Source: Batillaria attramentaria
Taxonomy: Eukaryota; Mollusca; Gastropoda; Batillariidae
DNA length: 64,000 bases
NCBI GenBank assembly: GCA_018292915.2
Contig: JACVVK020000034.1
Coordinates: 1,707,501-1,771,500 of the forward strand
Reading direction: 5' to 3'
A model generated the notes under the pieces. That model searched no databases and had not been told where the DNA came from. It saw nothing but the letters and a program-made list of their open reading frames with translations. Numbering within the stretch: position 1 is the first letter of the stretch; every line of letters begins with the position of its first letter. Of this stretch, positions 32,405 through 43,165 are shown in pieces. A program made the position numbers and the translations under genes.

Positions 32405-32540
32405 TGGGGGTGCTTGGGAGTTTAAATAACGTCCTTTTCCAACCAGGAAAAGGCCAGTACAAATATTCGGCCCCAGCCGGGATTCGAACTCAGGACCCGA
32501 GATTCCAACGCTCTACCATTCGGCTATCCCAACTCCCCAA
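32405..32540 (-). mobile_element. SINE-A copy (minus), internally deleted
   Basis: Tail side GGGAGTTTAAATAACGTCCT joins ACCAGGAAAAGGCCAGTACA, losing the GATATCAAAGACGGGG block. The head is complete to the CGGCTATCCCAACTCCCC end. It lies 20 bp from the previous copy, in tandem. AAG-rich repeats (32540-32590) follow. Confidence 0.85.
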
Positions 32541-33216
32541 GAAGAAGAAGAAGGAGCAGAAGAAGAAGAAGAACAACAACAACAAGAAGCACAAATAACA
32601 GAAAAGCCGCCTAGAGAAACAGAGACAGCCACGCACACGACCTGGGATCGTGCAGCCGCGACGTAAAAAGCATGAACGTCAGATTAGTCTGCACACGTAA
32701 TAAAGTTATGGGCAAGGTTACTTTCTTACAGGAGCAAGCATAATTTCACGTATGCCGAGAGAGGGTCGGTGTCCCGGGCCGCTACAAGTCATACGTACAC
32801 GACACGTGCGCATATCGCCGTCATCTGGCCCTGGTTACCATGTAATCATCTGCAGACGCACGTATGCACACACGTGCGCGCGTGCAGTTAATTATCTCCC
32901 TTCAAGTGACTCTTCTACCGCAAAACTCTCGTCTCCGTCTCGTGGGTCGTATCTACGGAGGAAAAACTGCTTACCATCTGACGACAGCCTCGCGTTTTGT
33001 GAGTGTCTGTTTTTTGTGGAAGTGTTGGTCATTTGCAGAAGCTGTTTTCTTCTACTTCAAAGGTGATTGCGCTTGTCAATTTTCTGGTGTGGCCAAGAAC
33101 AGTTTTACTGTACACCTGCGTTAATACTAGGTTTACTAAGCAAAACTGATTAACCCATTTTGCCCCAGGTTCTTTTTTGGGGGGGTGGGGGGTTAACTGG
33201 CTCTGCAGCTCTGTCG
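32541..33216. other. Unassigned sequence
   Basis: AAG/AAC-rich simple sequence at 32540-32590, then about 600 bp without recognised repeat or exon. Confidence 0.35.
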
Positions 33217-33290
33217 GGGATCCGGGCGGTAGAGCGTTGGACATTCAATGCTTGGGTCGTGAGTTCGAATCCACCCACAGACCCACCCGA
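33217..33290 (+). mobile_element. SINE-A with body deletion
   Basis: The head GCGGTAGAGCGTTGGACATT, then GGTCGTGAGTTCGAATCC, joins directly to CACCCACAGACCCACCCG. The whole 90 bp body is missing, leaving only tRNA-like head and tail. Confidence 0.8.
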
Positions 33291-33579
33291 CCATACACCT
33301 GCAGCTCCATCACGAAATACAATACAATATAAACTGGTTTTCAAAAACACATTACCGTCCCTTAACAAAGAATCACGTCATAAATTTCAAAGAAGCAGTT
33401 TTCAAAAACATGCTTTCTGATGTAGGGCGTCTTAGAAAATGATGGGACGTGAGTACAAGTATGAAGGAGTTATCACCTGTATTTTACACTGCCCACCTTA
33501 CTCAAACCATACCCACATCCAACCGTAAAAATGCCGATCTAAGACACGCCACTGTTGTAGGCAGGTGACAGACATCCTG
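33291..33579. other. Unassigned spacer
   Basis: CTGGTTTTCAAAAACAC at 33334 and a similar GCAGTTTTCAAAAACAT at 33395 form a small direct repeat. Nothing else seen. Confidence 0.4.
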
Positions 33580-33867
33580 GGCCCGCATGTAAAAAATCGG
33601 GGTTAGGGAGTTTAGCTCCGGGTTAGAGTCTAACCTCGACCAAAACTATCTCTAGGGTTAAATTTTCTGTTTTTTGTTTTGTTTTTTGTTTAAATCAGGA
33701 AGCGGGTCCATTCCCGCAAGGTGCCTATGCCGTTATAGAAGGATTTTTGTCTTTCTTTCTTCGCTTCCTTTTTTAAAATTTAATTTTGTTTTGGAGTTTG
33801 TTTTGTCCTAGTCTGGGTTAGGCCCGTCGCCGTGGGTTAAATTAAACTCGAGTTTTACATACGGGCC
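33580..33867 (+). mobile_element. MITE-H copy 4, mismatched CTG/CAG flanks
   Basis: 288 bp. The left flank is CTG (33577-33579) and the right CAG (33868-33870), so the terminal repeats plus flanks form a perfect palindrome CTGGGCCCG/CGGGCCCAG rather than a direct repeat. The interior is as in copies 1 and 2. Confidence 0.9.
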
Positions 33868-34385
33868 CAGAAGTGTGACTAGCAGAAGATGAGTCCTGCG
33901 CCTTCAGGAAAATGACAACCACTCGACGGCAGATGATGAAGATCAGCGGTAATTCGCCCCCTACTCTGGAGAAAATAAACCACGCCAGCAAAATCGGTCC
34001 TTCTCAGGGGGGGCACCACACTCGCGGCCCCCGCGGACTAGTGACACTCGTGCTTCTAAGTGTCTCTTACCGCCGTCTATTTACCGACGGATATATGGGG
34101 GGCTGGGAGAGTAGAGTGTGGGAAGTAAACAGCGCCGGCAGCCATGTGTATGATATTAAATATGTGCAGGTGTTGTGAAGGTGAGCGTAACTAACAGGTG
34201 GCATCCGAACAGGCGGCAATCAACGCAGCAGCTTCGTCAGCGGGCAAGGGAGGTTCGGGGCTGAACAGCTCGGCACACCTGCACTGTTAGCCGTTAGGCG
34301 GAGAGATCAAAGACGAGCGATGGCTAAAGCGTTACTACGGCGTGTTTCCTTAATTCCAAGGATAAATAAGCTTCAGTGTGAATGT
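33868..34385. other. Unassigned sequence
   Basis: About 520 bp. A plus-strand frame (33912-34178, 88 codons) has no recognised motif. Confidence 0.35.
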
Positions 34386-34442
<57 letters not shown>

Positions 34443-34605
34443 TTATGTTAGAACTTATATCTCACATCTTGTCCTTGCTAGAAATGAGTATTAATTTCGA
34501 CTGTAATATATCAGAAAGAGAGAGAGAGAGAGAGAGGGGGGGGGGGGGGTATGTTAGAACTTATATCTTACATCTTGTCCTTGCTAAAAATTTCGTCTGT
34601 AATAT

Positions 34606-34649
<44 letters not shown>

Positions 34650-34786
34650 AAACGAACGAAACTTTCTTTTACAAGGATAAAAGATTAAGCGCGCGGACCT
34701 GTCTTACATCTTGTCCTTGCTAGAAATGGGTATTCAAATGGGCATTAATTTCGTCTGTAATGTACCAGAGAGAGAGAGAGAGAGAG
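34386..34786. repeat. Composite GA array with an intercalated 60-70 bp unit
   Basis: Four GA arrays (about 34388-34441, 34518-34536, 34612-34647, 34767-34786) alternate with copies of a unit reading TTATATCTTACATCTTGTCC, TTGCTAGAAATG, ATTAATTTCGTCTGTAATAT. Parts of the unit resemble the 3' end of the LINE that follows (TCTTACAAGCTGTCCTGCTA), so it may have grown from a LINE terminus. Confidence 0.85.
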
Positions 34787-36105
34787 ACTGACTGACTGAC
34801 TGAAACGTTTATTTCAGGATAAAGACTTGTAGGCATGGTCTGCCTATCTTACAAGCTGTCCTGCTAATCTACGAACACTAAAAAAATAAAGGCTAACATT
34901 ACAAAAAAAAAAAAAGTATACCAGGCACAAAGGGAGTAATCTAATAAGAAAGTAGAAAAAACAAAAACAAAAAAAAAAACATGCAAAGATACAAAGAAGC
35001 GCAAGAAATTCAAAGGAAACACATCGGAAAATAGGTGAAGAAGTAGATAGCATGGTGTTTGAAATTGTAGTATACAACATAACTTGTAAAAAGGTAACAT
35101 GTAATAGTGCCATCTGATAACGAGTAATTTAGCACGGTTCAGATATTGTTCGTGGACCTATGACTTACGTAAGTATCTGAGAAGTTGAGTTTTAAATGAA
35201 TGAAGCTTCGGGGTACATTTTAAGTATGCTGGCAACTGGTTCCATGAAAGTGACCCAGAGAATGAGAGGCTTGTTTTAAAAATGTCCAATCTAGGTAATG
35301 GTAATTGGAACAGGCCATTTCTTGCGTTGTGTCGCTGACTTGGTTGAAAGAACGTGGTCAGATATGGAGGAGCCTTACAGTGGACTATCTTGTGCATGAA
35401 AACACACCGGTTGAACTCAAGATGCTTGGTAAGGGGGAGAAGTTCGAGCGCTCTAAGTTTTTCTTCTGTGGGTAAGGGCCCAGGATGTAAAAGCTTTATA
35501 CCACGTTTATAGAGAGAATTGATCTTTTTCAAGTGAATATCACCACATTTGTCCCAGAGGTTGGAGGCGTAATCTATATGACTTTTTATATGTGCGTGAA
35601 AGAAAACTTTGCAACTGTCGTGGCTAACTATGCGGTTAAGTTTACTTAAGAGAAAAAGATTTTTAGACAGGGTTTTACTAAGTTTTTCTAGGTGCGGCTC
35701 CCACTTCAATTGGTCGTCCACTGTAACGCCCAAAAGGCGATGCGTTGACACTTGGTGTATGGGCTCTGAGCCGAGAGATAGTTTGAGAGGTAGAGGCTTC
35801 CGCTGGTGTTTTTGGCGGGTAGTTATTAGCATGCTCTTTGTTTTGGGGACGCTGATTATCATATGATTTTGGGTACACCATTCAGATACTTCATCGAGGC
35901 TCTGCTGGAGTGTTTTGTTTATTGTTGCCTCTTTTGTGTCGGATGTGTGTAGTGTTGTGTCATCTGCAAATAACTCGCAGGACACGTTGGGACTAGATAA
36001 ACAAAAAGGAAGGTCATTGATATAAAGACAAAATAAAAGAGGCCCCAAGATGGAGCCCTGAGGTACCCCATACTTAACAATCCCTTCGGATGAGAATGTG
36101 CCATT
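34787..36105 (-). mobile_element. LINE (CR1/Jockey-like), 3' half, minus strand
   Basis: On the minus strand it comprises an open ORF2 C-terminal half (36105-35161), about 360 bp of 3' UTR, CCTGAAATAAACGTTTCAG, and a terminal CAGT tandem tail (plus-strand GACTGACTGACTGACTGA at 34787-34802). The 5' side ends at a GA array. It is the longest recognisable coding element in the window. Confidence 0.88.
35158..36105 (-). CDS. LINE ORF2 fragment: reverse transcriptase palm/thumb and C terminus
   Basis: About 315 codons are open with no stop until 35158. Visible motifs in order: YGVPQGSILGPLLFCLYIND (near 36070-36010), the catalytic FADD (near 35970), the thumb-side LGVTVDDQLKW, SHIDYASNLW, RGIKLLHPGPLPTEEKL and the C-terminal SGSLSWNQLPAYLK, FKTQLLRYLR. 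This order is typical of CR1/Jockey-group reverse transcriptases (family knowledge). The endonuclease and the first reverse transcriptase motifs are missing on the other side of the GA array, so it cannot act alone. The intact frame suggests a fairly recent insertion. Confidence 0.88.
   Translation of the reverse strand, partial: NGTFSSEGIVKYGVPQGSILGPLLFCLYINDLPFCLSSPNVSCELFADDTTLHTSDTKEATINKTLQQSLDEVSEWCTQNHMIISVPKTKSMLITTRQKHQRKPLPLKLSLGSEPIHQVSTHRLLGVTVDDQLKWEPHLEKLSKTLSKNLFLLSKLNRIVSHDSCKVFFHAHIKSHIDYASNLWDKCGDIHLKKINSLYKRGIKLLHPGPLPTEEKLRALELLPLTKHLEFNRCVFMHKIVHCKAPPYLTTFFQPSQRHNARNGLFQLPLPRLDIFKTSLSFSGSLSWNQLPAYLKCTPKLHSFKTQLLRYLRKS

Positions 36106-36143
<38 letters not shown>
36106..36143. 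repeat. GA microsatellite at the LINE 5' edge
   Basis: About 17 GA units. In the minus frame it reads as Leu/Ser repeats fused to the LINE ORF, which is not a true N terminus. Confidence 0.95.
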
Positions 36144-36146
<3 letters not shown>

Positions 36147-36368
36147 CTTTTACAATTTGATGATGAAAAAAAAAATGATGACGCACACAGTATCAAGACG
36201 AGAAAAATGAAAAATCTAAATCTTTTCTTTCTTGTGGCTGTTGTACTGTGCACTTGTACTGCTAGCTTGTTATGTTATGTCTATACGTGTACTAGTCTTC
36301 CATGTCAGTAAGTCTACTTGTCTTGATGTCTCTGTATTACTAGTCTGCCATGTCACTATGTTCCTGTT

Positions 36369-36513
36369 CTTGTATCATGAAAAGTTCGAATCCCGGCTGG
36401 GGCCAAATATTTGTGCTGGCTTTTTCATCGTTGCCCCGTCTTTGATATCACCCGTATGTGGTGGAAAAGGACGTTAAACTCCCAAACACCCACCCACCCT
36501 TGTATCATGAAAA
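36369..36513 (+). mobile_element. SINE-A copy, 5' truncated, 15 bp target duplication
   Basis: SINE 36384-36498 starts at the B box (GTTCGAATCCCGGCTGGGG) and runs to the CACCCACC tail. CTTGTATCATGAAAA flanks it at 36369-36383 and 36499-36513. The head is missing although both target repeats are intact, so truncation happened during insertion. Confidence 0.95.
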
Positions 36514-37409
36514 AAAACCCGCAAAAATATAATTTTAAAAAAAATCTACAAATATCACAGAAATCCAATGGTGGACATTGAATGCCACAAAAAGCTAAAA
36601 TGTAATCTGCAAAATCGTCTATCTCCATAAATAGCGCGGTGTCCGTTGCAAATTAAAGATAAATGATGCCGCACAAGAACACGATTCTCAAGTTGTTTCA
36701 GCAGTTTCAACGTCTTGAACAATGGTGTCAGAATTCTGATTTTAGAAAACAGCTTCGTTTATTTTCTATTGCCAAACATCCGTGCTGTGTCGTGACTAAT
36801 TTAGGACACAAGACAGGATCATTTTTGTTTAAAAAAACAAAACAAAAAACCTGACACATGACGGATCGAATAAACATATGTCATGCCTGCTTCACGGCTA
36901 TTTCCATCCTTTCGCAGGGGGAAAAAAACCAAACCCGAAACACAAAAGTCTGAAAGCTCTCACTTGACAGACAGTTATCACGTTTTCACTAGACAATGTA
37001 GGCGGGCGATGATGGTTCATAAAACCGCAGAATCCAGTTCCAAATGGCATTTCACGGCGGAAGTTTAGATGTTGGCGCTGTTGGCAAATGATTCGTTAAG
37101 CCCTAAATAACTATCGGCAAATGATTCCGAAAAAGGCCGTTAGTGGGTATATATATATTCCTCATAGTGCGTCAAAGACATTTCGTCTGTAATATATAGT
37201 TATTTCGAGTGACGGCCAGGGTTGCAATGACGTCATGCCAAAAGGGACACAAGTCGTCCCCCCACCGGGGCTCCTCAATGGGCAGGTAAGCAAACCGCCT
37301 TCCTGTCTCCGTCGCTGAGATGATAAGGGTGAAGATGGCCACACATCGTTGCTCCGTTTCCAAGAGTTTTAGAGTTTCTCACACTTTCGGTAGGTTTTTC
37401 CGAGCCAGA
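36514..37409. other. Unassigned sequence
   Basis: About 900 bp. A frame on the minus strand (37162-37363) lacks support. ATATATATAT lies at 37149-37158. Confidence 0.4.
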
Positions 37410-37422
37410 TGTGTGTGTGTGT

Positions 37423-37465
<43 letters not shown>

Positions 37466-37472
37466 TGTGTGT

Positions 37473-37511
<39 letters not shown>
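37410..37511. repeat. GT microsatellite with CT and AT interruptions
   Basis: About 100 bp of GT with regular TCTG and TATG breaks. A CT array follows at 37596-37613. Confidence 0.95.
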
Positions 37512-37512
<1 letters not shown>

Positions 37513-37894
37513 TTTTACACGCACATGTATATACACATATATCAAGAACGACAATGGCAATGGTTTGTGGTAAAGAATGCACACCAAATAAGACCTCTCT
37601 CTCTCTCTCTCTCGTGATTTGTAATCGCTTTGTGATCTGCCATTTCAAGATTAGGTTGCTGTAAATGAACGTTTATTGAGCATGCTAAAAGTTTAGCTTG
37701 TGAAAGCTCAGACGTGTTTTCTTGTATCTCCACAATAAGCCGCAACGAAATAAACCTGCTTCAGCCAATGTGAAAGGTATTCTGTGAATCTGTGATGGTT
37801 TTTCATTGGCTGTGTGCCGTAGCTGGGTGTATTTGGCTATACCATTTGTCGTCCGGAACTCTTGGTTTCCCACTACCTGCGGATGTCCCTAGTA

Positions 37895-38005
37895 TATATT
37901 TTTTTTTTATACTTTTATTTGGCACCCTGAATGTTCGGTGTCTGTTTTTTATGTGTTGGCAAAATAATTTCCCTTTTGGGATGAATAAAGTAGGTTTGAT
38001 TTTGA
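37895..38005 (+). mobile_element. LINE 3' end with TTTGAT-type tail
   Basis: CCTTTTGGGATGAATAAAGT is followed by GGTTTGATTTTGATTTTC. This is the terminal form of LINEs ending in a polyadenylation-like signal and short tail units. The fragment at 12388-12437 (minus) shares GGGATGAATAAAG. No coding part recognised upstream. Confidence 0.6.
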
Positions 38006-39700
38006 TTTTCATTTTTGAAACCTACTCGTCGACGCCATGAATGGGTTCGGCTTACCCACATCCGTATCCAGATAAAAAAGAAGAAGAAGAAGAAAAAAGA
38101 TATGAATATATAACATAAAAAAGGAGACAACACCTTTAACAGTTGGTTGCCTGGCGTAACAGACCCATCACGGAAAAACCCACGTTTCTCACGTGCGTGC
38201 CTGACGTGCCTGACGAGTGTAAGTTCCGCCCGAACCACAGGTAGCTGGCCCCCGTCATCTCTTCAACGACAGACAGACAAGAAGTCCGCGATTCAAAGAG
38301 ATTGTCGGTGATAGGGGCCCGCGTTGAGGTTCAGCTGAACAAACATGGGATGAAATAGGAGGCAGGTATCGGGAAGACAGCCGACAATATGCTCCACATT
38401 CTTTGGCAACATCCATAGCATGATTCGAAGCCCACGTGTCGACTGGAGGAGAGAGGCGAAGTCCAACGCGCATTGCTTCACATAAAACACGTATACAACC
38501 TGCAGGAATTCCGACCTCGATCCTTAAAGCGTGAATGGTTAGGTTTGTAGGTTTTTTCTTCGCTTCAGAACAACAATCCAATTTGTGATTTGACACTTTC
38601 CTACATTCCGTGCTTTCTGTTTTTTTCTTCTTCTTTGGTTGTTGCCTCATCTGTGTTGTGAATCTGGTAAAAAAATCAGCAACGCCTCCTTCACTAAAGT
38701 TCTTGTAAATAATTATTTGGGAAACTTTTCAAGAATGATAATTACCAACCGGAAAGTATGAATACTTTTCAAATTAAAAAAAAAAAAATCAAGGCTAAAT
38801 ATTTGGCTAGTCAAGATTTTTCTGGCAGATTTTTTTTTGGGGGGGGGGGGGGGATAAATATCTTAACGCCAGGCAAAGAAAAACAGTTACAAGCATTCCA
38901 GTCTTGTTGTTGCTTTTTTTCAGTTATGTCGAATACTACAGCTGCACTTCTCCACAGTGAGCCATCCGGGAGTCGGAAAGTTCCCAAAGGGACAGAACTC
39001 TCCTTAACATTAAGCTACGTTATGGATCAATGGAATCAATTTCTCCTGACGTACGCTGGTACATGTATTTCAATGCAAAAGACAAGAATGCTTGTGGACA
39101 CCCCCTCCTCCCAGCCTCTACCCACCCTCACCCACACCCATTGTTTTCTTCAAATGAAGAAGCACGCTTGGCAAAATCCCAGACAGGTTGTATATTACTG
39201 GTAAAGTATTTCCACAGTGATTTACGCTTGGCTTGTCCCATTACCATTTTGTCTTAAAAAAAACCAAACTCTGTTGCTGCTTGAGTCTCCAGCACGTGCA
39301 CCACGCTTGTGTAATGCTGGAGAGCGAGAGCGCGGCAAAGCCTGCTTGACTACAGGCTAAAGGCCAAGTTCTTCGACAGGCTCCAGTCCAACGCATTCTG
39401 TGGCCTATGCATCACAGCTTGTCAGCAGTTGTACCAAGTTTCATTCAAGTTCGACCCTGTCTCCAGCAAGGTTAACGAGGCTCCAGTTGAGGATGCACAT
39501 CACTGGCTTGGTTCGCAAGTTATATTAAGGACCCCCCCCCCCCCCAAACGGAACCCCCCCCCCCCCTGCCCCTCTGCGTCCTACACGTAAGCCTTGTCCT
39601 CAACTGGCATCGTCAGTAAGTGTCATCCCAATAAATACTTACCTACTTGGTCAGCTTGCCAGCCCTAAGCCCTTCCCTGTATCATCCTTGGTAGTCTCTG
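38006..39700. other. Unassigned sequence
   Basis: About 1.7 kb. Holds a G run at 38838-38852 and C runs at 39530-39563. A minus-strand frame at 38255-38650 is 131 codons long without motif. No repeat family recognised. Confidence 0.4.
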
Positions 39701-41370
39701 TTTGCGGCATCATAGAATTAGATTCGCTTCAATCCTTTTTCATCGCTTTATATCCTCTAGAGATCCCCCCCCCCCTTCCGCGCACCGTCATCTCTTCCGT
39801 ACTGTTCCTGTCAGCTTCTGTCCTCTGATTTCGCACAATCTCCGTCACCCCCTGCCTTCCGTCCGGTCCCCGTCACTCGTTGTCCCATCTATCGTTTTCA
39901 CCCTCTTCTGTCAGTCCCACTGCGCTCAGCTTGGTCCCCGTACCATTCTGGTGGCGGGAGTTATTTCCATAGCTTTCATCCTTGGTCCTATGTCCTGTGT
40001 TTCTGTTCAATACCAGGCAGCCTCTCTCTTCCGTACGGCCAGTCAGTCGTCGTCCTCTGGCTTTTGCCTCTGCTCAATCCCCTTCAGGCCCTCGGCAATG
40101 GAGGTACTTGTGAGCCCTTGCCCTCTGCACAATGCCTGTTAGTCCCTCTCTCCCCTACGCTTCCTCTCAGCCTGTGTCTTGCGCTCAATTACGGTCAGCA
40201 CCCTCTCTTCCTAAAGGTCCCTGTCACTCATTGTCCCACCGTCTCCTTGTTCTCAGCTTGGCCCCTGTAACCATGTTGTGGCAGAAGTTATTTCCATAGC
40301 TTTCATTTTTATGTCCTCTGCCTGTGTCCATCCCCTCTCTTCCGTACCGTTGATGTCAGACACTGTCTCTGTCACTGTCCCACCTATGCCTATGGTATCC
40401 ACTGTCCCCTGGCATCTTTCCTGTCATCCTTCTTGTCCTCAGCTTTCACCCCGTAACCATCTAGCGGCGGCAGATTATTTTACAACGGCGCGGCTCGACA
40501 GGATCTGTCGTCTACCTCAGTCCTCCATTAATTCCTGTCTCTTCCAAATAGTCTCTGTCATTCCTTGTCCAACTGCCCTCTGGTATATTTCTTGTCCATC
40601 CCCCTCAGTTTGGGCCATCTGTAATCATCTGGTGACGGGATGTGTTCTTCATAGCGGCGCGGCTCGACAGCATCTGTCTGTCATCTACCTCTGTCTTCCA
40701 CTTAATTCCTGTCTCTTCCAAATGGTTTCTGTCATTCCTTGTCCAACTGTCCTCTGGCATCTTGTCCATCCTCTTGTCCTCAGCTTTGGTCCTCTGTAAC
40801 CATAATTATGGTGGCGGGGGATTGTTCTTCATAACGGAAAGGCTCGCCAGGATCTGTCGTCTACCTCGTCCTCCACTTAATTCCTGTCTCTTCCAAATGG
40901 TCGCTGTCATTCCTTGTCCCACGATCCTCTGGCATATTTCTTGTCCATCCTTTTCTTCTCATCGGCTTTGTACCCCTGTAACAGTCTGGTGGCGGGGGTT
41001 GTTCTTCATAGCGGCGCGGCTGGACAGGATCTTTCTGTCATCTACCTCTGTCCTCCACTTCATTCCTGTCTCTTCCAAATGGTTTCTGTCATTCCTTGCT
41101 CAACTGTCCTCTGGCATCATTTCATGTCCATCCCCTTGTCCTCAGCTGTAACCATACGGTGGCGGGGGTTGCTCTTCATAGCGGCGCGGCTGGACAGGAT
41201 CTTTCTGTCATCTACCTCTGTCCTCCACTTAATTCCTGTCTCTTCCAAATGTTTTGTGTCATTCCTTGCTCAACTGTCCTCTGGCATAATTTCATGTCCA
41301 TCCCCTTGTCCTCAGCTGGAACCATGTGGTGGCGGGGGTTGCTCTTCATAGCGGCGCGCCTCCAACAGAC
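39701..41370 (+). repeat. Tandem array, unit about 170-183 bp
   Basis: The block TTCTTCATAGCGGCGCGGCT recurs near 40465, 40648, 40828, 41003, 41172 and 41345, each followed by GACAGGATCT, TCTACCTCTGTCCTCCACTT, CCTGTCTCTTCCAAATGG, CATTCCTTGCTCAACTGTCC and GGTGGCGGGGGTT. Older, more diverged units reach back to about 39900 (GGTGGCGGGAGTTATTTCCA). The last three units are the most alike. Long plus-strand frames of 130-173 codons result from the repeat. Confidence 0.9.
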
Positions 41371-42162
41371 TGCACCACTCAGCACGCTGATGCCAGATGT
41401 CGACGTGGTAAAGAGAATGCTCGCCCCAGTGCTATTATTTTCCCCTCTCCAAGGCCGCAATGCCAACAGGGCCAAAATGTTCCACCTCTGCGGGAGATGA
41501 TTTGCGGGCATGCGGCTCATACGGTGTGCGCAGTATATATACAAATCCATCAATTCCTTGGTTGACTAATATTACATTGTCCACTTCACGCACAATCAAA
41601 CAGAAATTGAATTTCGATTTCTTTACATATGAATTTTCTTTCTTTCTTTTGCAGTATTTCTAGGACAAAGGATAATTGATGTAATAGCGAATTTGGAACA
41701 GAATTAAAATAAATCGGGCAGGTCTGGATCTAAAGAACTCCAAATAATTCAATAAATAAATAATATAGAAAATAATGAAATGAGATAAGAGAGCAAGTTT
41801 GTTTCTTACTTACGAGCAAATTTCAAAAGTTATACAGGAAGCTTTGTCACACTCCATTTGCTTTAGCTGTCTATATACAATATTTTGATAAAAGTAAACA
41901 AATCAAAACGATCTTGACGATCGACTCACATGGTCAGACTTTCAAACAGACAGGGGAGAAAACTGCCAGTCCGGCGTATACACCGTAGACTCCCCTTGTT
42001 CTAGCTTTGTACCTCGTAGCGCAAAACATAGGTATGTTAATCTGATTACCTGGTTTGACTTTCGTTACCTAAAATAACGCCAACAATCATGGCTGGAACC
42101 AGGCGGAATATTTTGAGCTAATATGATAATAATGTGTGCCAAACAGCAAATCAGCTTACACT
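41371..42162. other. Unassigned sequence
   Basis: A/T-rich 800 bp after the array. No repeat or exon recognised. Confidence 0.4.
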
Positions 42163-42217
42163 GTATGTTACACTGTATGTTACACTGTATGTTACACTGT
42201 ATGTTACACTGTATGCT
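42163..42217. repeat. 12 bp tandem repeat
   Basis: TTACACTGTATG occurs about five times in a row, perfect. Confidence 0.95.
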
Positions 42218-42444
42218 GACTGGGGGCCAAACGCCAGAAAAACACAGCAATGTGGAGGACGGAGAGGTCGAGGTGAAAGGAGACGCTTGCAAGACGTGAA
42301 ACGCGTGGGAAATCCGGAAGGTGACGTCACTAAAAAAAGTTTTTTTTTTTTCAAATCATACGCGGCAATCATCGCGTGAGAAAAAAAAATCCCCTTTTGA
42401 AAATAAGTCTAAAATAAGCGCTAGGTTTGCTGCAGCAGAGAATA

Positions 42445-42463
42445 GCACACACACACACACAAA

Positions 42464-42546
<83 letters not shown>

Positions 42547-42569
42547 GCACGCACGCACGCACGCACGCA
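42445..42569. repeat. AC microsatellite passing into ACGC units
   Basis: About 95 bp of AC with an AAAC break near 42461, then seven ACGC units at 42539-42569. Confidence 0.95.
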
Positions 42570-42692
42570 TTCATTTTGAGTAAACATCGTTTCTACACTG
42601 AAGATTTTTACCATTTTCCTTCTTACTTGTTTGCTTGCCTTACGTGAGAAAAAAAAATCCCCTATCCATGACACTGACATGGTAAAGGTAAA

Positions 42693-42835
42693 TAACAACA
42701 ACAATAATAATAACAACAACAATAATAAGAATAAGAATAATAACTGCAATAATAATAATAATTGTGTATAGTGTAGGCGCCGTACCCAATATCTTGGCCA
42801 AAAGCTTCGCGGACCCAACCCGTGTATCATCTACG
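42693..42835 (-). mobile_element. AAT-rich tail with SINE-B-like fragment (minus)
   Basis: An AACAAT/AATAAT array (42693-42762) is followed by GTATAGTGTAGGCGCCGTAC and CCAATATCTTGG, then AAGCTTCGCGGACCCAACCC. This parallels the SINE-B tail GTATTGTATAGGCGCTTTAC / CCAATTTCATG / GCGCCGCGAACTGAACCCAA. Only the 3' end is left. Confidence 0.6.
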
Positions 42836-43165
42836 CAGTAAAAAAACAAGAAAACAGAACACATCTCAACTTACAAAAGGGTTTCAATCTCCGCAGCTGA
42901 AAATGTTTTATGATTTCATCTTTTATTCGCCCGACTCAGCTGGCATGCCATGAAATCGTTCAAAAATACAGTTTAGTGTCTCTTTAACCCTGCGTCCTAG
43001 AAGTAGAGCAATAAACAAACCCTCCCACGCCAAATCGGATAAAACCGCTGGCGCACAAACACGGGAATTGCGGGATGTTATTTGTTCTCCAAGCTCTGCG
43101 CCATTGTTGTATGCCCACATGTGCTGCGGAATACTATGTTGACTGGTTGACGTAAGAGATCGACA

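Noticed and set aside
32081..32425. Full 114-codon plus-strand frame as one exon
   Set aside because: After 32262 it reads an inverted SINE-A; only the part before the donor at 32252 is kept as a candidate.
40278..41500. Overlapping plus-strand frames of 130-173 codons that look like a repetitive protein
   Set aside because: They run through the 170-183 bp tandem array; unit lengths are not constant multiples of three, so the frame changes between units.
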